Source: Blastococcus sp.
GTDB taxonomy: Bacteria; Actinomycetota; Actinomycetes; Mycobacteriales; Geodermatophilaceae
Assembly (NCBI GenBank): GCA_025465355.1
Contig: JAODNN010000094.1
Span: 1-64,000 of the forward strand
Direction: 5' to 3'
Length of the DNA: 64,000 nt
The notes under the pieces were generated by a model. The model had not been told where the DNA came from and searched no databases. It saw only the letters and a program-made list of their open reading frames with translations. Positions 36,033-45,045 of the stretch are shown here, piece by piece (position 1 is the stretch's first letter; each line of letters begins with the position of its first letter). The position numbers were made by a program, and so were the translations under genes.

Positions 36033-36925
36033 ACGGTCACCAGCTTCACGAGCCGGGCGGCGATCGCAGGGCCGATGCCCGGCACGTCGTCGAGCTGGTC
36101 GACCGCCGTGAACCTGCCCTGCTGATCCCGGTAGTCGACGATCCGCTGCGCGAGGACGGGACCGATCCCCGGCAGCCCGTCCAGGTCCGCCGCCGTCGCG
36201 GTGTTGAGGTTGAGCCGGCTCGCCGGGCCGGAGGATGCGGCGCCGGCGCCGCATCCTGCTGAGCCACTCGATGACGCCGGAACGCCGACAGCCACCTGCT
36301 CACCGTCGGAGACCACCGCGGCCAGGTTGACCGAGGCGGCGTCGGCGTCGGGCAGGAGACCGCCGGCCGCCGCGATGGCGTCCGCCACCCGGGCACCCGT
36401 CGTCAAGGTGACCAGCCCCGGGTGCTTCACGAGGCCCACCACCGAAACGACGAGCGTCGCGGACGTCTCGGCCACCTCACCGACCGTCGGCGTCGGCGGC
36501 GTCGGGCTCGCCGGGCGTGCCGCTGTCCCGACGGATGACCTGGAGACCGGCTGGATGCGAGGCCGGTCGAGCCATGTCCAGCCCACCAGCAGGAGTGCCG
36601 CGATCAGTCCGGCAGCCCACAGCGACCGCACGCCGCGCCGCCCCGGAGCCAGCCGGACGGTGGTTCCGGGCGCGCGGTGGCGGCCGATTCCCTCGGGAAG
36701 CCCCGTTCCGGCCTCGGGCTGCTCGAGTGGCGTGCCCCAGGATTCCGCGCCCAGCTCATCGGCCAACGCACTCGGCGCCCCGGGGTCGGATGCGCCGTCG
36801 ACCGGCTCGGCGCCGGGACCGTCATCGGGCAGCCAGCCGCCCGGCCGGTTGCCCTCTGCGAGCAGCGCACGCAGCCGTGCGCGAATGACATCGGCGTCGT
36901 CGCTGCTGCGAGAGGAGAGGCGCAC
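36029..36925 (-). CDS. comEA: ComEA-type DNA-binding protein
   Basis: 298 residues. A ~95-residue Pro/Gly-rich N-terminus with unknown role, one membrane helix (SLWAAGLIAALLLVGWTWL, about 103-120), an SLBB domain (about 155-220, VSVVGLVKHPGLVTL) and two helix-hairpin-helix motifs at the C-terminus (LNLNTATAADLDGLPGIGP; LDDVPGIGPAIA). It binds incoming double-stranded DNA outside the membrane and hands it to ComEC, with which it overlaps by 4 bases. Whether the organism is naturally competent is unknown. Confidence 0.92.
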   Translation of the reverse strand: MRLSSRSSDDADVIRARLRALLAEGNRPGGWLPDDGPGAEPVDGASDPGAPSALADELGAESWGTPLEQPEAGTGLPEGIGRHRAPGTTVRLAPGRRGVRSLWAAGLIAALLLVGWTWLDRPRIQPVSRSSVGTAARPASPTPPTPTVGEVAETSATLVVSVVGLVKHPGLVTLTTGARVADAIAAAGGLLPDADAASVNLAAVVSDGEQVAVGVPASSSGSAGCGAGAASSGPASRLNLNTATAADLDGLPGIGPVLAQRIVDYRDQQGRFTAVDQLDDVPGIGPAIAARLVKLVTV

Positions 36926-37073
36926 CCGCCCGACGCTAGGGAGCCCTCACGGTGCTCAGCGGGCACGCACATGATCTGTGGACAGGACGCCAGCTGTGGA
37001 CGGTGCCCGGCGCGTTGCCCGGTCCCGGGTGCACCCTGCCGCAATGCCGCTGCACACGGACCCGCCCGGCCGG

Positions 37074-37952
37074 CTATACCGGTTCGGTCTCGGGCTTCCC
37101 GGCTGCCAGCGTCGGGGACACCACGACGCCCACCGCGCCCGGTCCGACGTGTGCGCCGATCGCGGCGCCGAGCTCACTGACGTACATCTCCCGCAACGCG
37201 GGCAGTCGATCGCGGAGTTCGGCGGCCAGCCGGTCAGCCCGCTCCGGTGCGGCGAGATGGTGGACGGCGACCGAGACGGGCTCCTCCCCGGCGGCCTCCA
37301 CGGCGTGCTGGACCAGTCGGTGGAGTGCACGCCCGAACGTCCGGACCTTCTCGAGCGAGACCACCTGCCCGTCCCGCACGTGCAGCACGGGCTTGACGGC
37401 GAGCGCCGAACCGAGCGCCGCGGCGGCGGTGCCGATCCGCCCGCCCCGGCGCAGATGCTCGAGGGTGTCGACGACGAAGAAGGTGCGGGTCGCGGCCGCC
37501 GTGGCGCGCGCTACGGCAGCGACCTCCGCGGCATCGGCCCCGTCCTGGGCTGCCCGCGCCGCCGCGAGGACCGCGAAGCCGCAGCCCATGGCGGTCGAGC
37601 GGGTATCGATGACGGTGACCAGGTGCTCACCGACCTGCGAGGCCGCCAGACGCGCGGCGTCCCAGGTGCCCGAGAGCTCCGAGGACAGGTGGATGGAGAC
37701 CAGCCGGTCGGCACCGGCACCGAGCCGGCGCCGGTAGGCCGCGACGAAGTCACCCGGGGTCGGCCGCGAGGTGGAGACCCGCTGCCCACGGGCAGCCAGC
37801 GCCGCCGCAACCTCGTCGGGTTCGATCTCCCTGCCCTCTCGGCCCGAATGGCCGGGGAGCACGACGTAGAGCGGGACCACGTCGATCCCGAGCTGATCGA
37901 GCAGCTCGGCGGGGAGATAGGCCGTCGAATCGGTGAGGACGGCGACAGACAC
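37074..37952 (-). CDS. DegV-family fatty-acid-binding protein
   Basis: 292 residues. N-terminal VAVLTDSTAYLP is the DegV hallmark; STSRPTPGDF, SELSGTWDAARLA and ARTFFVVDTLEHLRRGGRIG-type segments (the acyl-carrying site) follow. Family members (FakB) present fatty acids to a fatty-acid kinase. No fakA-like DAK gene is nearby. It ends in TAG, a rare stop here. Position between comEA and the phosphatase matches Rv2417c. Confidence 0.92.
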   Translation of the reverse strand: MSVAVLTDSTAYLPAELLDQLGIDVVPLYVVLPGHSGREGREIEPDEVAAALAARGQRVSTSRPTPGDFVAAYRRRLGAGADRLVSIHLSSELSGTWDAARLAASQVGEHLVTVIDTRSTAMGCGFAVLAAARAAQDGADAAEVAAVARATAAATRTFFVVDTLEHLRRGGRIGTAAAALGSALAVKPVLHVRDGQVVSLEKVRTFGRALHRLVQHAVEAAGEEPVSVAVHHLAAPERADRLAAELRDRLPALREMYVSELGAAIGAHVGPGAVGVVVSPTLAAGKPETEPV

Positions 37953-38031
37953 CCGGCGAGGCTAGACCCCGGGCGCGGAACGGTTCCGCCCACGCGCAGT
38001 GCTGGACGCCACGGCCATCCGTGGCGAAGGG

Positions 38032-38793
38032 TCAGAGAACCGCGTCAGCGTCCCCGGCGACGGCCGGATCGGTCTTCGCGGAGCGACCGTCGGCAGCGGG
38101 CTGGGCCTCCGAAGGCCACGCCCCGTTGCCGTGCTGCAGCGCCCCGGACTCCCCGGGAACAGGCAGCACCGACGTGTTGTGACGGAGCAGTCGCCAGTGG
38201 CCGCTCTCGGTGGTCAGCTCGCTCCAGGCACAGTTGGTCAGGGGCCCGAGGACGCGGCGGTGTTCGGAGCCCAAGCCGAGCAGTCGCTCCATCAGCCGGC
38301 CGGCAGTACCACCGTGCGTCACCACGACGGCAGTGCGGGCCGGAGGGAGATCGGCCAGCGCCGCGAGGGCCCGTTCCGCGACGTGCGCCGGCTCCTCCCC
38401 GCCGCGACCGCGGACCGCCCGTCCGGCACGCCAGTCGGCGTACTGCCCCGGGTGGCGTGCGGCGACCTCGTCCCGGGTCAGCCCCTCCCAGCTCCCCATG
38501 CCGTGTTCACGCAGGCGGGGATCCACGAGCAGCGGGACGCCGAGGAGATCGGTCAACGCGGTCGCGGTCGTCGCGGCACGGCTGAGATCACTGGAGACCA
38601 CGACCGTGTCCTCGGCGGAGAGCCCGGCGGTCACGAGCTGCGCCGCGGCGCGGACAGCCTGGCTGCGGCCCAGCTGGTCGAGCGGGGGATCCAGCTGGCC
38701 CTGGAACCTGCCTTCGGCATTCCACTCGGTCCGCCCGTGCCGCCAGAGCAGCAGCCTCGACACCGGCAGCGCCGGCAGGGCTGTTGCGGTCAC
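38032..38793 (-). CDS. Histidine phosphatase (phosphoglycerate-mutase fold), possibly GpgP-like
   Basis: 253 residues from GTG 38793, which overlaps the rsfS stop (GTGA). Catalytic motif LLLWRHGRTEWN (about residue 15, phosphohistidine), second histidine in VVVTHGGTAGRLM (about 160). The C-terminal ~45 residues are disordered. In M. tuberculosis the gene after rsfS (Rv2419c) is the glucosyl-3-phosphoglycerate phosphatase GpgP of methylglucose lipopolysaccharide synthesis. Same position suggests the same role, but other phosphatase activities are possible. Confidence 0.85.
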   Translation of the reverse strand: MTATALPALPVSRLLLWRHGRTEWNAEGRFQGQLDPPLDQLGRSQAVRAAAQLVTAGLSAEDTVVVSSDLSRAATTATALTDLLGVPLLVDPRLREHGMGSWEGLTRDEVAARHPGQYADWRAGRAVRGRGGEEPAHVAERALAALADLPPARTAVVVTHGGTAGRLMERLLGLGSEHRRVLGPLTNCAWSELTTESGHWRLLRHNTSVLPVPGESGALQHGNGAWPSEAQPAADGRSAKTDPAVAGDADAVL

Positions 38794-39245
38794 TGGCCGG
38801 TCGTCTCCCGCGGGCCGGACGCCGGGACGTCGTCGGCGGCGGCCTGCGGCTCCGCGGTGGGCACCGGACCCGCGGCCGGAGCACCGGCACGGTCGGCGAA
38901 GGGGATGATCGGGCAGTCCTTCCACAGCCGCTCGAGGGCGTAGTACGCGCGCTCTTCGGCGTGCTGGACGTGCACGACGACGTCGACGAAGTCGAGCAGC
39001 ACCCACCGGGACTCGGCGACGCCCTCCCGACGGACCGGCTTGGTGCCGTGTTCCCTCAGCCGCTCCTCGACGGCGTCGACGATCGCCTGCACCTGGCGTT
39101 CGTTGGGTGCGGAGGCGAGGACGAAGGCGTCGGTGATGGCGAGCCGGTCACTGACGTCGACGATCGACACGTCGGTGGCGAGCTTGTCCGCAGCCGCCTG
39201 CGCGGCGAGCAGCGCGGTTTCCCGCGCCTCGGCCGAGGCGGTCAT
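38790..39245 (-). CDS. rsfS: Ribosomal silencing factor RsfS
   Basis: 151 residues. Iojap/RsfS domain with [23 protein letters not shown] and [28 protein letters not shown]. It binds L14 and blocks subunit joining in starvation. C-terminal ~35 residues are Pro/Ala-rich and probably flexible. Its start overlaps the nadD stop by 4 bases and its stop overlaps the phosphatase start by 4 bases, a tight operon nadD-rsfS-phosphatase. Confidence 0.95.
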   Translation of the reverse strand: MTASAEARETALLAAQAAADKLATDVSIVDVSDRLAITDAFVLASAPNERQVQAIVDAVEERLREHGTKPVRREGVAESRWVLLDFVDVVVHVQHAEERAYYALERLWKDCPIIPFADRAGAPAAGPVPTAEPQAAADDVPASGPRETTGQ

Positions 39246-39898
39246 CGGGGTACCTCCTGGAGATCGGTGGTGAGCTGCTGGGGGCCGGAGTCGGAGCCGT
39301 GGCGCCGGGGCTTCTCCCGGTACAGCCCCCGCTTCTCGATGTACTGCACGACGCCGTCGGGCACGAGGTACCAGACCGGCATGCCCCGGGCGACCCGGTC
39401 ACGGCAGTCGGTCGAGCTGATGGCCAGGGCCGGGACCTCGACCAGGCTCACCACGCCTCCGGGCAGGTGCGCATCGGCCAGGTGGAAACCCGGCCTTGTC
39501 ACACCGACGAAGTGCGCGAGGTCGAACAACTGCTGGTTGTCCCGCCAGCTGACGATCTGGGACAACGCGTCCGCGCCGGTGATGAAGAACAGCTCCGCGT
39601 CCGGCCGCTGGGCGCGCAGGTCGGTCAGCGTGTCGATCGTGTACGTGGGGCCGCCGCGATCGACGTCCACGCGGCTGACCGAGAAGCGCGGATTGGAGGC
39701 CGTGGCGATCACGGTCATCAGGTAACGGTCCTCGGGAGGGCTGACCTCGCGCTCACTCTTCTGCCACGGCTGACCGGTGGGCACGAAGATGACCTCGTCG
39801 AGACCGAAGAGCCCTGCGACCTCGCTGGCAGCCACGAGGTGACCGTGGTGGATGGGATCGAACGTCCCGCCCATCACGCCTACCCGGCCGCCTGCCAT
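39242..39898 (-). CDS. nadD: Nicotinate-nucleotide adenylyltransferase
   Basis: 218 residues. Nucleotidyltransferase motif [12 protein letters not shown] (about residue 10) and the second ATP motif [14 protein letters not shown] (about 165). It makes nicotinic acid adenine dinucleotide in NAD synthesis. First gene of the nadD-rsfS-phosphatase unit; the 374-base region upstream contains a hairpin and a tandem GTCGACA array. Confidence 0.95.
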   Translation of the reverse strand: MAGGRVGVMGGTFDPIHHGHLVAASEVAGLFGLDEVIFVPTGQPWQKSEREVSPPEDRYLMTVIATASNPRFSVSRVDVDRGGPTYTIDTLTDLRAQRPDAELFFITGADALSQIVSWRDNQQLFDLAHFVGVTRPGFHLADAHLPGGVVSLVEVPALAISSTDCRDRVARGMPVWYLVPDGVVQYIEKRGLYREKPRRHGSDSGPQQLTTDLQEVPR

Positions 39899-40037
39899 TG
39901 ACCGAGCCTATCCGGGCCGGCCGGAGCCGGCCCCGGGAGGACCGACTCCGACCGGCGAGTGCCGGAGCGCCTGGCGGGAGGGCCGGGCGCCACAGGCCTC
40001 CCGCGACCGGACCCCCCGTGCGGCCGGTCACGGTACT

Positions 40038-40064
40038 GCCCGGTCCCCCGTGCTCGGACCGGGC
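40038..40064 (-). terminator. Hairpin downstream of the VWA gene
   Basis: GCCCGGTCC (40038-40046) and GGACCGGGC (40056-40064) form a perfect 9-bp stem with a 9-base loop, about 210 bases downstream of the VWA stop. It probably ends transcription from the moxR-VWA operon before nadD. No T-run. Confidence 0.5.
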
Positions 40065-40165
40065 CGCGGCCTGCATCCGCACCACTCTGACAACGACCCA
40101 GGCCCGGTTGGGTCACGCACCGGGCTCGAAACCGTGGCAACAACCGGCCACGACGGAGCACCCGA

Positions 40166-40244
40166 GTCGACAAGCAGCCACGTCGACAAGGGGCTGGATC
40201 GACAAGGGACCCCGTCGACATACCGCTCCTGGCGGCGTCGACAG
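40166..40244. repeat. Array of GTCGACA boxes with 16-base period
   Basis: GTCGACAA at 40166, GTCGACAA at 40182, ATCGACAA at 40198 and GTCGACAT at 40214 are spaced exactly 16 bases apart; a fifth box GTCGACAG starts at 40237 (23 bases later). Only the box is conserved, the rest of each 16-base unit varies. Such spacing suggests cooperative protein binding rather than slippage. It lies 270 bases upstream of nadD and just beyond the end of the VWA gene. Confidence 0.6.
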
Positions 40245-40272
40245 CCGCGCCGCCGACACGAGTCCGGCCGAC

Positions 40273-41706
40273 TCAGAGCGTCGTGACGAACTCCGCCAGC
40301 TGTGCGGCATTCCGGCACTCGACCATGTCGATCACCTCGCCGTAGCGGTCGGCCGCGGAGTCACCGCTCCCCCACAACCGGCGCGGCTCGGGATTCAGCC
40401 AGTGCGACGAACGTGCCCGGCGCACCAGGTCGGCGAGCACCGGCAGACCGGGCGGCCGGTAGTTGGTGCGCCCGTCGCCGAGGACCAGCAGGGACGTCTT
40501 CGGACCGACCGCCGACGCCCACCGGTCGGCGAAGACCTCGAAGGCGTTCCCGTAGTCGCTGTGCCCGTCGAACGTCACGACGTCGGCTTCACGCCCGATC
40601 CGGGCAACGGCGTCGGCCACGTCGGCACCGGGGCGGAAGAAGCGCGTGACCTCGTCGGTCGAGTCCACGAACGCGAAGGCACGCACGCCGGTGAAGTGCT
40701 CGCGCAGCGCCTGGGTGAGCATCAGGGTGAAGTGGCTGAAGCCGGCCACCGAGCCACTGACGTCGCAGAGCACGACCAGCTCGGGCTTGTGCACCTTGCG
40801 CGGCCGGTGATGGGTGACCACCGGCACCCCACCGGTGGCCAGCGAAGCCCGGACCGTCTTGCGGAAGTCCAGCCGGCCCTCGCGGCCCAGCCGCCGGCGG
40901 GCGGAGAGCCGGACCGCCAGGCGCCGGGCCAGCGGGGCGACCGCGCGACGCAGCTCCGCCAGGTCGCTCGCCTGCGCCCGCAGGAAGTCCACCTGGTCGG
41001 CGAGCGGGCGCACCGCGCTCTTCGCGACCTTCTCCCGGCCCTTCTCCGCCGCCGTCCGCCGGCGCACCTCGGCCTCGATCGCCGTCCGGAAGGCGGCCAG
41101 TCGCTCCCGCACCGTCTGCCGGGCGATCTGCTCGGCGAGCCCGCCACGCTCCTGACCGGCCAGCAACCCGGCCAGCAGGCCGGCCACCAACGTGTCGGGC
41201 GAGAGTGCGCGCAGCACGCGGTAGCTGAAGAACGACTGTCCCGACGGCGACGGCTGCCCGCGCCCCAGCCGGTCCACGGCCTCGCGGGCGAACCGGCGCA
41301 GCTGCTCGTCGTCCCCCTCCTGGAGGAGCCGCAGCAGCTCGGCGCGCATGAGCTCGGCCAGCTCTGCGTCCGTTCCGGGCACGTCCAGGGTCGACTGCCC
41401 GGGCTCACCGTCGGCGTCCCCGTCGCTCTCCCCGGCGGCGGGCGACCGGTCGCCCAGTGGCCACCAGAGGTCGAACAGCACGTCGTAGGCCGGCCGCTGC
41501 GCCGCCCGCTGGAGCAGGACGGCGGCCAGTCCGTGCCGCAGCTGCTCGCGCTCGAGCAGATCGACGACGGTGAGGATCTCCGCCGCGTCGACGGCCTGGC
41601 TGATGCCGACGGGGATCCCGGCCTCCCGGACCGCCCGGACGAACCCGTCCAGGTGGCCGGCCAGCCCACCGGGCTCCGCCGACGAGAAGCGGGCCGGTGC
41701 GCTCAT
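40273..41706 (-). CDS. VWA-domain protein (CoxE-like)
   Basis: 477 residues. The C-terminal von Willebrand A domain has an intact MIDAS motif DVSGS (about residue 318) and TFDGHSDYG, so it should bind a metal ion. The N-terminal ~290 residues are helical and charged, with the regular spacing seen in CoxE/PF05762 proteins. It overlaps moxR by one base (TGATG). MoxR-VWA pairs act as chaperone-like machines that insert cofactors or metals into target complexes; no CO dehydrogenase or other target is adjacent. The pair matches Rv2426c-Rv2425c. Confidence 0.9.
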   Translation of the reverse strand: MSAPARFSSAEPGGLAGHLDGFVRAVREAGIPVGISQAVDAAEILTVVDLLEREQLRHGLAAVLLQRAAQRPAYDVLFDLWWPLGDRSPAAGESDGDADGEPGQSTLDVPGTDAELAELMRAELLRLLQEGDDEQLRRFAREAVDRLGRGQPSPSGQSFFSYRVLRALSPDTLVAGLLAGLLAGQERGGLAEQIARQTVRERLAAFRTAIEAEVRRRTAAEKGREKVAKSAVRPLADQVDFLRAQASDLAELRRAVAPLARRLAVRLSARRRLGREGRLDFRKTVRASLATGGVPVVTHHRPRKVHKPELVVLCDVSGSVAGFSHFTLMLTQALREHFTGVRAFAFVDSTDEVTRFFRPGADVADAVARIGREADVVTFDGHSDYGNAFEVFADRWASAVGPKTSLLVLGDGRTNYRPPGLPVLADLVRRARSSHWLNPEPRRLWGSGDSAADRYGEVIDMVECRNAAQLAEFVTTL

Positions 41707-42608
41707 CAGTTCAGCCGGAGCTCGGCCGCGGCGCGGTGCTGGTCACTCGCGTGCTTGAGCACGACGCCGAGTGTGGAGCGCATCGCCGACTCGTCGAGCG
41801 TGTCCAGACCCAGCTCGAGCAGCGTCTGGGCCCAGTCGAGGGTCTCGGAGATCGAGGGCGACTTCTTCAGCTCCAGCGCCCGGAGGGCCCGGATGGTGCG
41901 CACCAGCTGCTCCGCGAGCCCCGGAGCGAGGTCGGGCACCCTCGAGAGCACGATCTCGCGCTCCCGCTCGGCGCTCGGGTAGTCCAGCGCGAGGTAGAGG
42001 CAGCGCCGCTTGAGCGCCTCCGACAGCTCACGGGTGGCGTTGGAGGTCAGCACCACCATCGGACGGCGGGTTGCCACGACCGTGCCGAGCTCGGGAATCG
42101 TGACCTGGAAGTCCGAGAGCACCTCCAGCAGCAGGCCCTCCACCTCGACGTCGGCCTTGTCGGTCTCGTCGATGAGCAGCACGGTGGGCTCGGTGCGCCG
42201 GATCGCGGTCAGCAGCGGCCGGGAGAGCAGGAACTCCTCGCCGAAGATGTCGTCATGGACGGTGTTCCAGTCCGCGCCGCCTCCGTCGTCGGCAGAGCGC
42301 ACCTGCGCCGCCTGGATGCGCAGCAGCTGCTTCTTGTAGTTCCACTCGTACAGCGCGCGGGCCTCATCGAGCCCCTCGTAGCACTGCAGCCGGATGAGTT
42401 CGGCGCCGCTCGCCGTCGCCAGCGCCTTGGCCAGTTCGGTCTTGCCGGTCCCGGCGGGGCCTTCCACCATCAGCGGCTTGCCGAGCCGATCGGCGAGGAA
42501 GACCGTCGTGGCGATCTGCTCGTCCGGCAGGTAGCCGGCCGCCGCCAGCCGCTTGCTGACGTCGGCGACAGAGGAGAACTGCGGGAACTGCGTCGGCGGG
42601 CGGGGCAT
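41706..42608 (-). CDS. MoxR-family AAA+ ATPase
   Basis: 300 residues. Walker [10 protein letters not shown] (about residue 50), Walker B VLLIDETDKAD (about 145), sensor 1 VLTSNATRELSEALKRRCLY. The MoxR subfamily is marked by the ELIRLQCYEGLDEARALYEWNY stretch. It should work with the VWA protein encoded immediately downstream. It starts 24 bases after proA on the same strand. Confidence 0.93.
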   Translation of the reverse strand: MPRPPTQFPQFSSVADVSKRLAAAGYLPDEQIATTVFLADRLGKPLMVEGPAGTGKTELAKALATASGAELIRLQCYEGLDEARALYEWNYKKQLLRIQAAQVRSADDGGGADWNTVHDDIFGEEFLLSRPLLTAIRRTEPTVLLIDETDKADVEVEGLLLEVLSDFQVTIPELGTVVATRRPMVVLTSNATRELSEALKRRCLYLALDYPSAEREREIVLSRVPDLAPGLAEQLVRTIRALRALELKKSPSISETLDWAQTLLELGLDTLDESAMRSTLGVVLKHASDQHRAAAELRLN

Positions 42609-42632
42609 TGCGCTCCTCGGACTCGGGGGCGG

Positions 42633-43883
42633 TCAGCGGATGTGGCCGCTGCCGGTGACGACGTACGTGGTCGAGGTCAGCTCCGGCAGGCCCAGCGGCC
42701 CGCGGGCATGCAGCTTCTGGGTCGAGATGCCGATCTCGGCGCCGAAGCCGAACTCGCCGCCGTCGGTGAACCGGGTCGAGGCGTTGACCAGTACCGCGGC
42801 GGCGTCCACGCCTGCGGTGAAGCCGGCGATCGCAGCCGCGGAATCGCTCACGATGGCCTCGCTGTGCCCGCTCCCCCACCGCGCGATGTGCTCGAGCGCC
42901 GTCGGCAGGTCATCGACGACGCGCACCGCCATGTCCATCGACAGGTACTCCGTCGCCCAGTCCTCCTCGGTCGCGGGGACGACGGCAGGGTGAGCGGCCT
43001 GCGCGGTGGCATCCCCGTGCAGCGTCACACCGGCGTCGGCGAGCGCGGTCAGGAGGCGGGGCAGGAAGGCGACGTCCCGGTGCACCAGCAACGTCTCCGC
43101 CGCGTTGCAGACGCTCACCCGGTGGGTCTTGGCGTTCAGCACGATCGCCTCGGCCATCGCCGGGTCGGCCGCCGCGTCCACATAGACGTGGCAGTTGCCG
43201 ACGCCGGTCTCGATGACCGGCACCCTCGACTCGCGCACCACCCGCTCGATGAGCGACGCCCCGCCGCGCGGGATGACGAGGTCCACCAGGCCCCGGGCGC
43301 CGAGCAGCTCACCGACCGACGCGCGGTCCGCCGGCAGGAGCTCGATCGAGCCGGCCGGCAGCCCGGTCTTCTCCGCCGCCTCGGTGAGGACGGCGACCAG
43401 CGCCGTGTTGGTCCGGAACGCCGAGGCCGAGCCGCGCAGCAGCGCCGCGTTGCCGCTCTTCAGGCACAGCCCTGCAGCGTCGACGGTCACGTTGGGGCGC
43501 GCCTCGTAGACGATGCCGATCACCCCGAGCGGCACCCGGACCTGGCGCAGCTGCAGCCCGTTGGGCAGCGTCGACCCGCGGACGACGTCCCCCACCGGAT
43601 CGGGCAGCGCCACGAGGGCACGCAGCGCCTCCGCGACGCCGGCCACCCGTGCGGCGTCCAGCCGGAGCCGGTCGAGGATCGCCTCGGGTGTGCCCTCGGC
43701 CGCGGCCGCCGCCACGTCGGCAGCGTTGGCCGTCAGCACGTCGTCGGTGCGCGCCAGCAACGCATCCGCCATCGCCGTCAGGGCGGCGTCCTTGACGTCG
43801 GTGGGCAGGGTGCGAAGCACCCGGGCGGCCGCACGGGCGCGCTGCGCGGCAGCCCCGATGAGGGGAAAGTCTGCGGCGGACAC
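42633..43883 (-). CDS. proA: Gamma-glutamyl phosphate reductase
   Basis: 416 residues, normal length. The catalytic cysteine lies in [13 protein letters not shown] (about residue 255). Other ProA segments are [16 protein letters not shown] and [14 protein letters not shown]. It makes glutamate-5-semialdehyde, the second step of proline synthesis, using the product of proB, which lies 1.2 kb upstream with GNAT and def genes in between. Confidence 0.96.
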   Translation of the reverse strand: MSAADFPLIGAAAQRARAAARVLRTLPTDVKDAALTAMADALLARTDDVLTANAADVAAAAAEGTPEAILDRLRLDAARVAGVAEALRALVALPDPVGDVVRGSTLPNGLQLRQVRVPLGVIGIVYEARPNVTVDAAGLCLKSGNAALLRGSASAFRTNTALVAVLTEAAEKTGLPAGSIELLPADRASVGELLGARGLVDLVIPRGGASLIERVVRESRVPVIETGVGNCHVYVDAAADPAMAEAIVLNAKTHRVSVCNAAETLLVHRDVAFLPRLLTALADAGVTLHGDATAQAAHPAVVPATEEDWATEYLSMDMAVRVVDDLPTALEHIARWGSGHSEAIVSDSAAAIAGFTAGVDAAAVLVNASTRFTDGGEFGFGAEIGISTQKLHARGPLGLPELTSTTYVVTGSGHIR

Positions 43884-43941
43884 GCCCTGGAGCCTACGCG
43901 GGGACCTTCCGGTTGCCGGCCTCTACGTGCGAGGTCCGGGG

Positions 43942-44538
43942 TCAGCCCCGGGGGCCGGCGAGGCGGTGCCGGAGCCCGGCGCGGACGGCGGGCCATTCGA
44001 CGTCGGTGATCGAGAAGACGACGGTGTCGCGCAGCGTCCCGTCCGGCATCCGCCGGTGGTTGCGCAGCACGCCGTCCTGCTTGGCGCCGAGGCGGGCAAT
44101 CGCCGTGCGGGACTGCTGGTTGTGCCAGTGGGTGCGGAACTCGACCGCCAGGCAGCCCAGGACGTCGAAGGCGTGGGTCAGCAGGAGCAGCTTGCTCTCG
44201 GCGTTCACACCGGTGCGGTGCACCCGCTGCGCGGTCCAGGTGGCGCCGATCTCCAGGCGCGGCACCTCGGGCTCCACGTTCAGGAATGTCGTCATGCCGA
44301 CGACCCGGCCCGTGTCGTTGTGCCGCACCGCGAACGGCAGCATCGTGCCGGCCTCATGCTGGGCGAGCCGGGCATCGATCTCCGCGGTCATGGCGCCGGG
44401 TGCCGGCACCGAGGTGTACCAGAGCTCCCACAACCGGCCGTCGCGGACGGCCTCCACGAGGTCGTCGTGGTGGGTGTGCGCGAGCGGCTCGAGCGTGACC
44501 CGCTCCCCGGCCAGCGTGACCGGTTCCAGGAACCGCAT
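43942..44538 (-). CDS. GNAT acetyltransferase (RimJ/RimL type)
   Basis: 198 residues from the ATG at 44538, one base after the end of def; an upstream in-frame start at 44559 overlaps def. The acetyl-CoA fold shows RVVGMTTFLNV, VPRLEIGATWTAQRVHRTGVNAE and the C-terminal HNQQSRTAIARLGAKQDG, typical for the RimJ/RimL-like branch that acetylates protein N-termini or small amines. Its position directly after peptide deformylase could hint at N-terminal processing, but this is only context. Confidence 0.82.
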   Translation of the reverse strand: MRFLEPVTLAGERVTLEPLAHTHHDDLVEAVRDGRLWELWYTSVPAPGAMTAEIDARLAQHEAGTMLPFAVRHNDTGRVVGMTTFLNVEPEVPRLEIGATWTAQRVHRTGVNAESKLLLLTHAFDVLGCLAVEFRTHWHNQQSRTAIARLGAKQDGVLRNHRRMPDGTLRDTVVFSITDVEWPAVRAGLRHRLAGPRG

Positions 44539-44539
44539 G

Positions 44540-45022
44540 TCAGTGGGCACGCAGCGCACGCAGGGCGGCCTTGCGGGCCTCCCCGGTCAGCCGGTCGAGG
44601 AAGACCTTGCCGTCGAGGTGGTCGACCTCGTGCTGCAGGCAGCGCGCCATGAGGCCGGTGCCCTCCAACCGCAGTGGCTCCCCGTGGACGTCCACGCCCT
44701 CGACGACGCAGTGCATGGCCCGGACGGTCGGCGCCCAGATGCCCGGGACGGAGAGGCAGCCCTCGTCGCCGTCCTGGATCTCCTCCGAGCGCTCCACGAT
44801 CACCGGATTCACCATGTGCCCGATCACGCCGTCGATGTTGTAGGAGAACGCGCGGACGCTGACGCCGATCTGCGGGGCTGCCAGGCCGGCCCGGCCGGGG
44901 TGATCGACGGTCTCCACGAGGTCGCGCACCAGGGCGGCCAGCCAGTCGTCGAAGACCTTCACCTCGTCGGACGGGGTGCGGAGCACGGGATCACCGAGCT
45001 CCCGGATGGGGCGGATCGTCAC
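44540..45022 (-). CDS. def: Peptide deformylase
   Basis: 160 residues with all three motifs: GLAAPQIG (about residue 46), EGCLSVPG (about 87, metal Cys) and QHEVDHLDG (about 129, two metal His and catalytic Glu). It removes the formyl group from new proteins. It starts 23 bases after proB on the same strand. Confidence 0.97.
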   Translation of the reverse strand: MTIRPIRELGDPVLRTPSDEVKVFDDWLAALVRDLVETVDHPGRAGLAAPQIGVSVRAFSYNIDGVIGHMVNPVIVERSEEIQDGDEGCLSVPGIWAPTVRAMHCVVEGVDVHGEPLRLEGTGLMARCLQHEVDHLDGKVFLDRLTGEARKAALRALRAH

Positions 45023-45045
45023 GGACCCAGTGTCTCAGCCGCGCG

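Larger units (their letters stand above)
39899..40272. other. 374-base region between nadD and the VWA gene
   Basis: No supported gene. It contains a 9-bp hairpin at 40038-40064 (probable terminator of the moxR-VWA unit) and five GTCGACA-like boxes at 40166-40244. Since nadD is transcribed away from this region, its promoter should also lie here, but no clear -10/-35 pair was found. The open frames seen across it are not supported by start signals or recognisable products. Confidence 0.6.

Noticed and set aside
37030-37076. TAG of the DegV gene as a Sec codon
   Set aside because: The protein is complete at family length. The open sequence after TAG has no recognisable domain.
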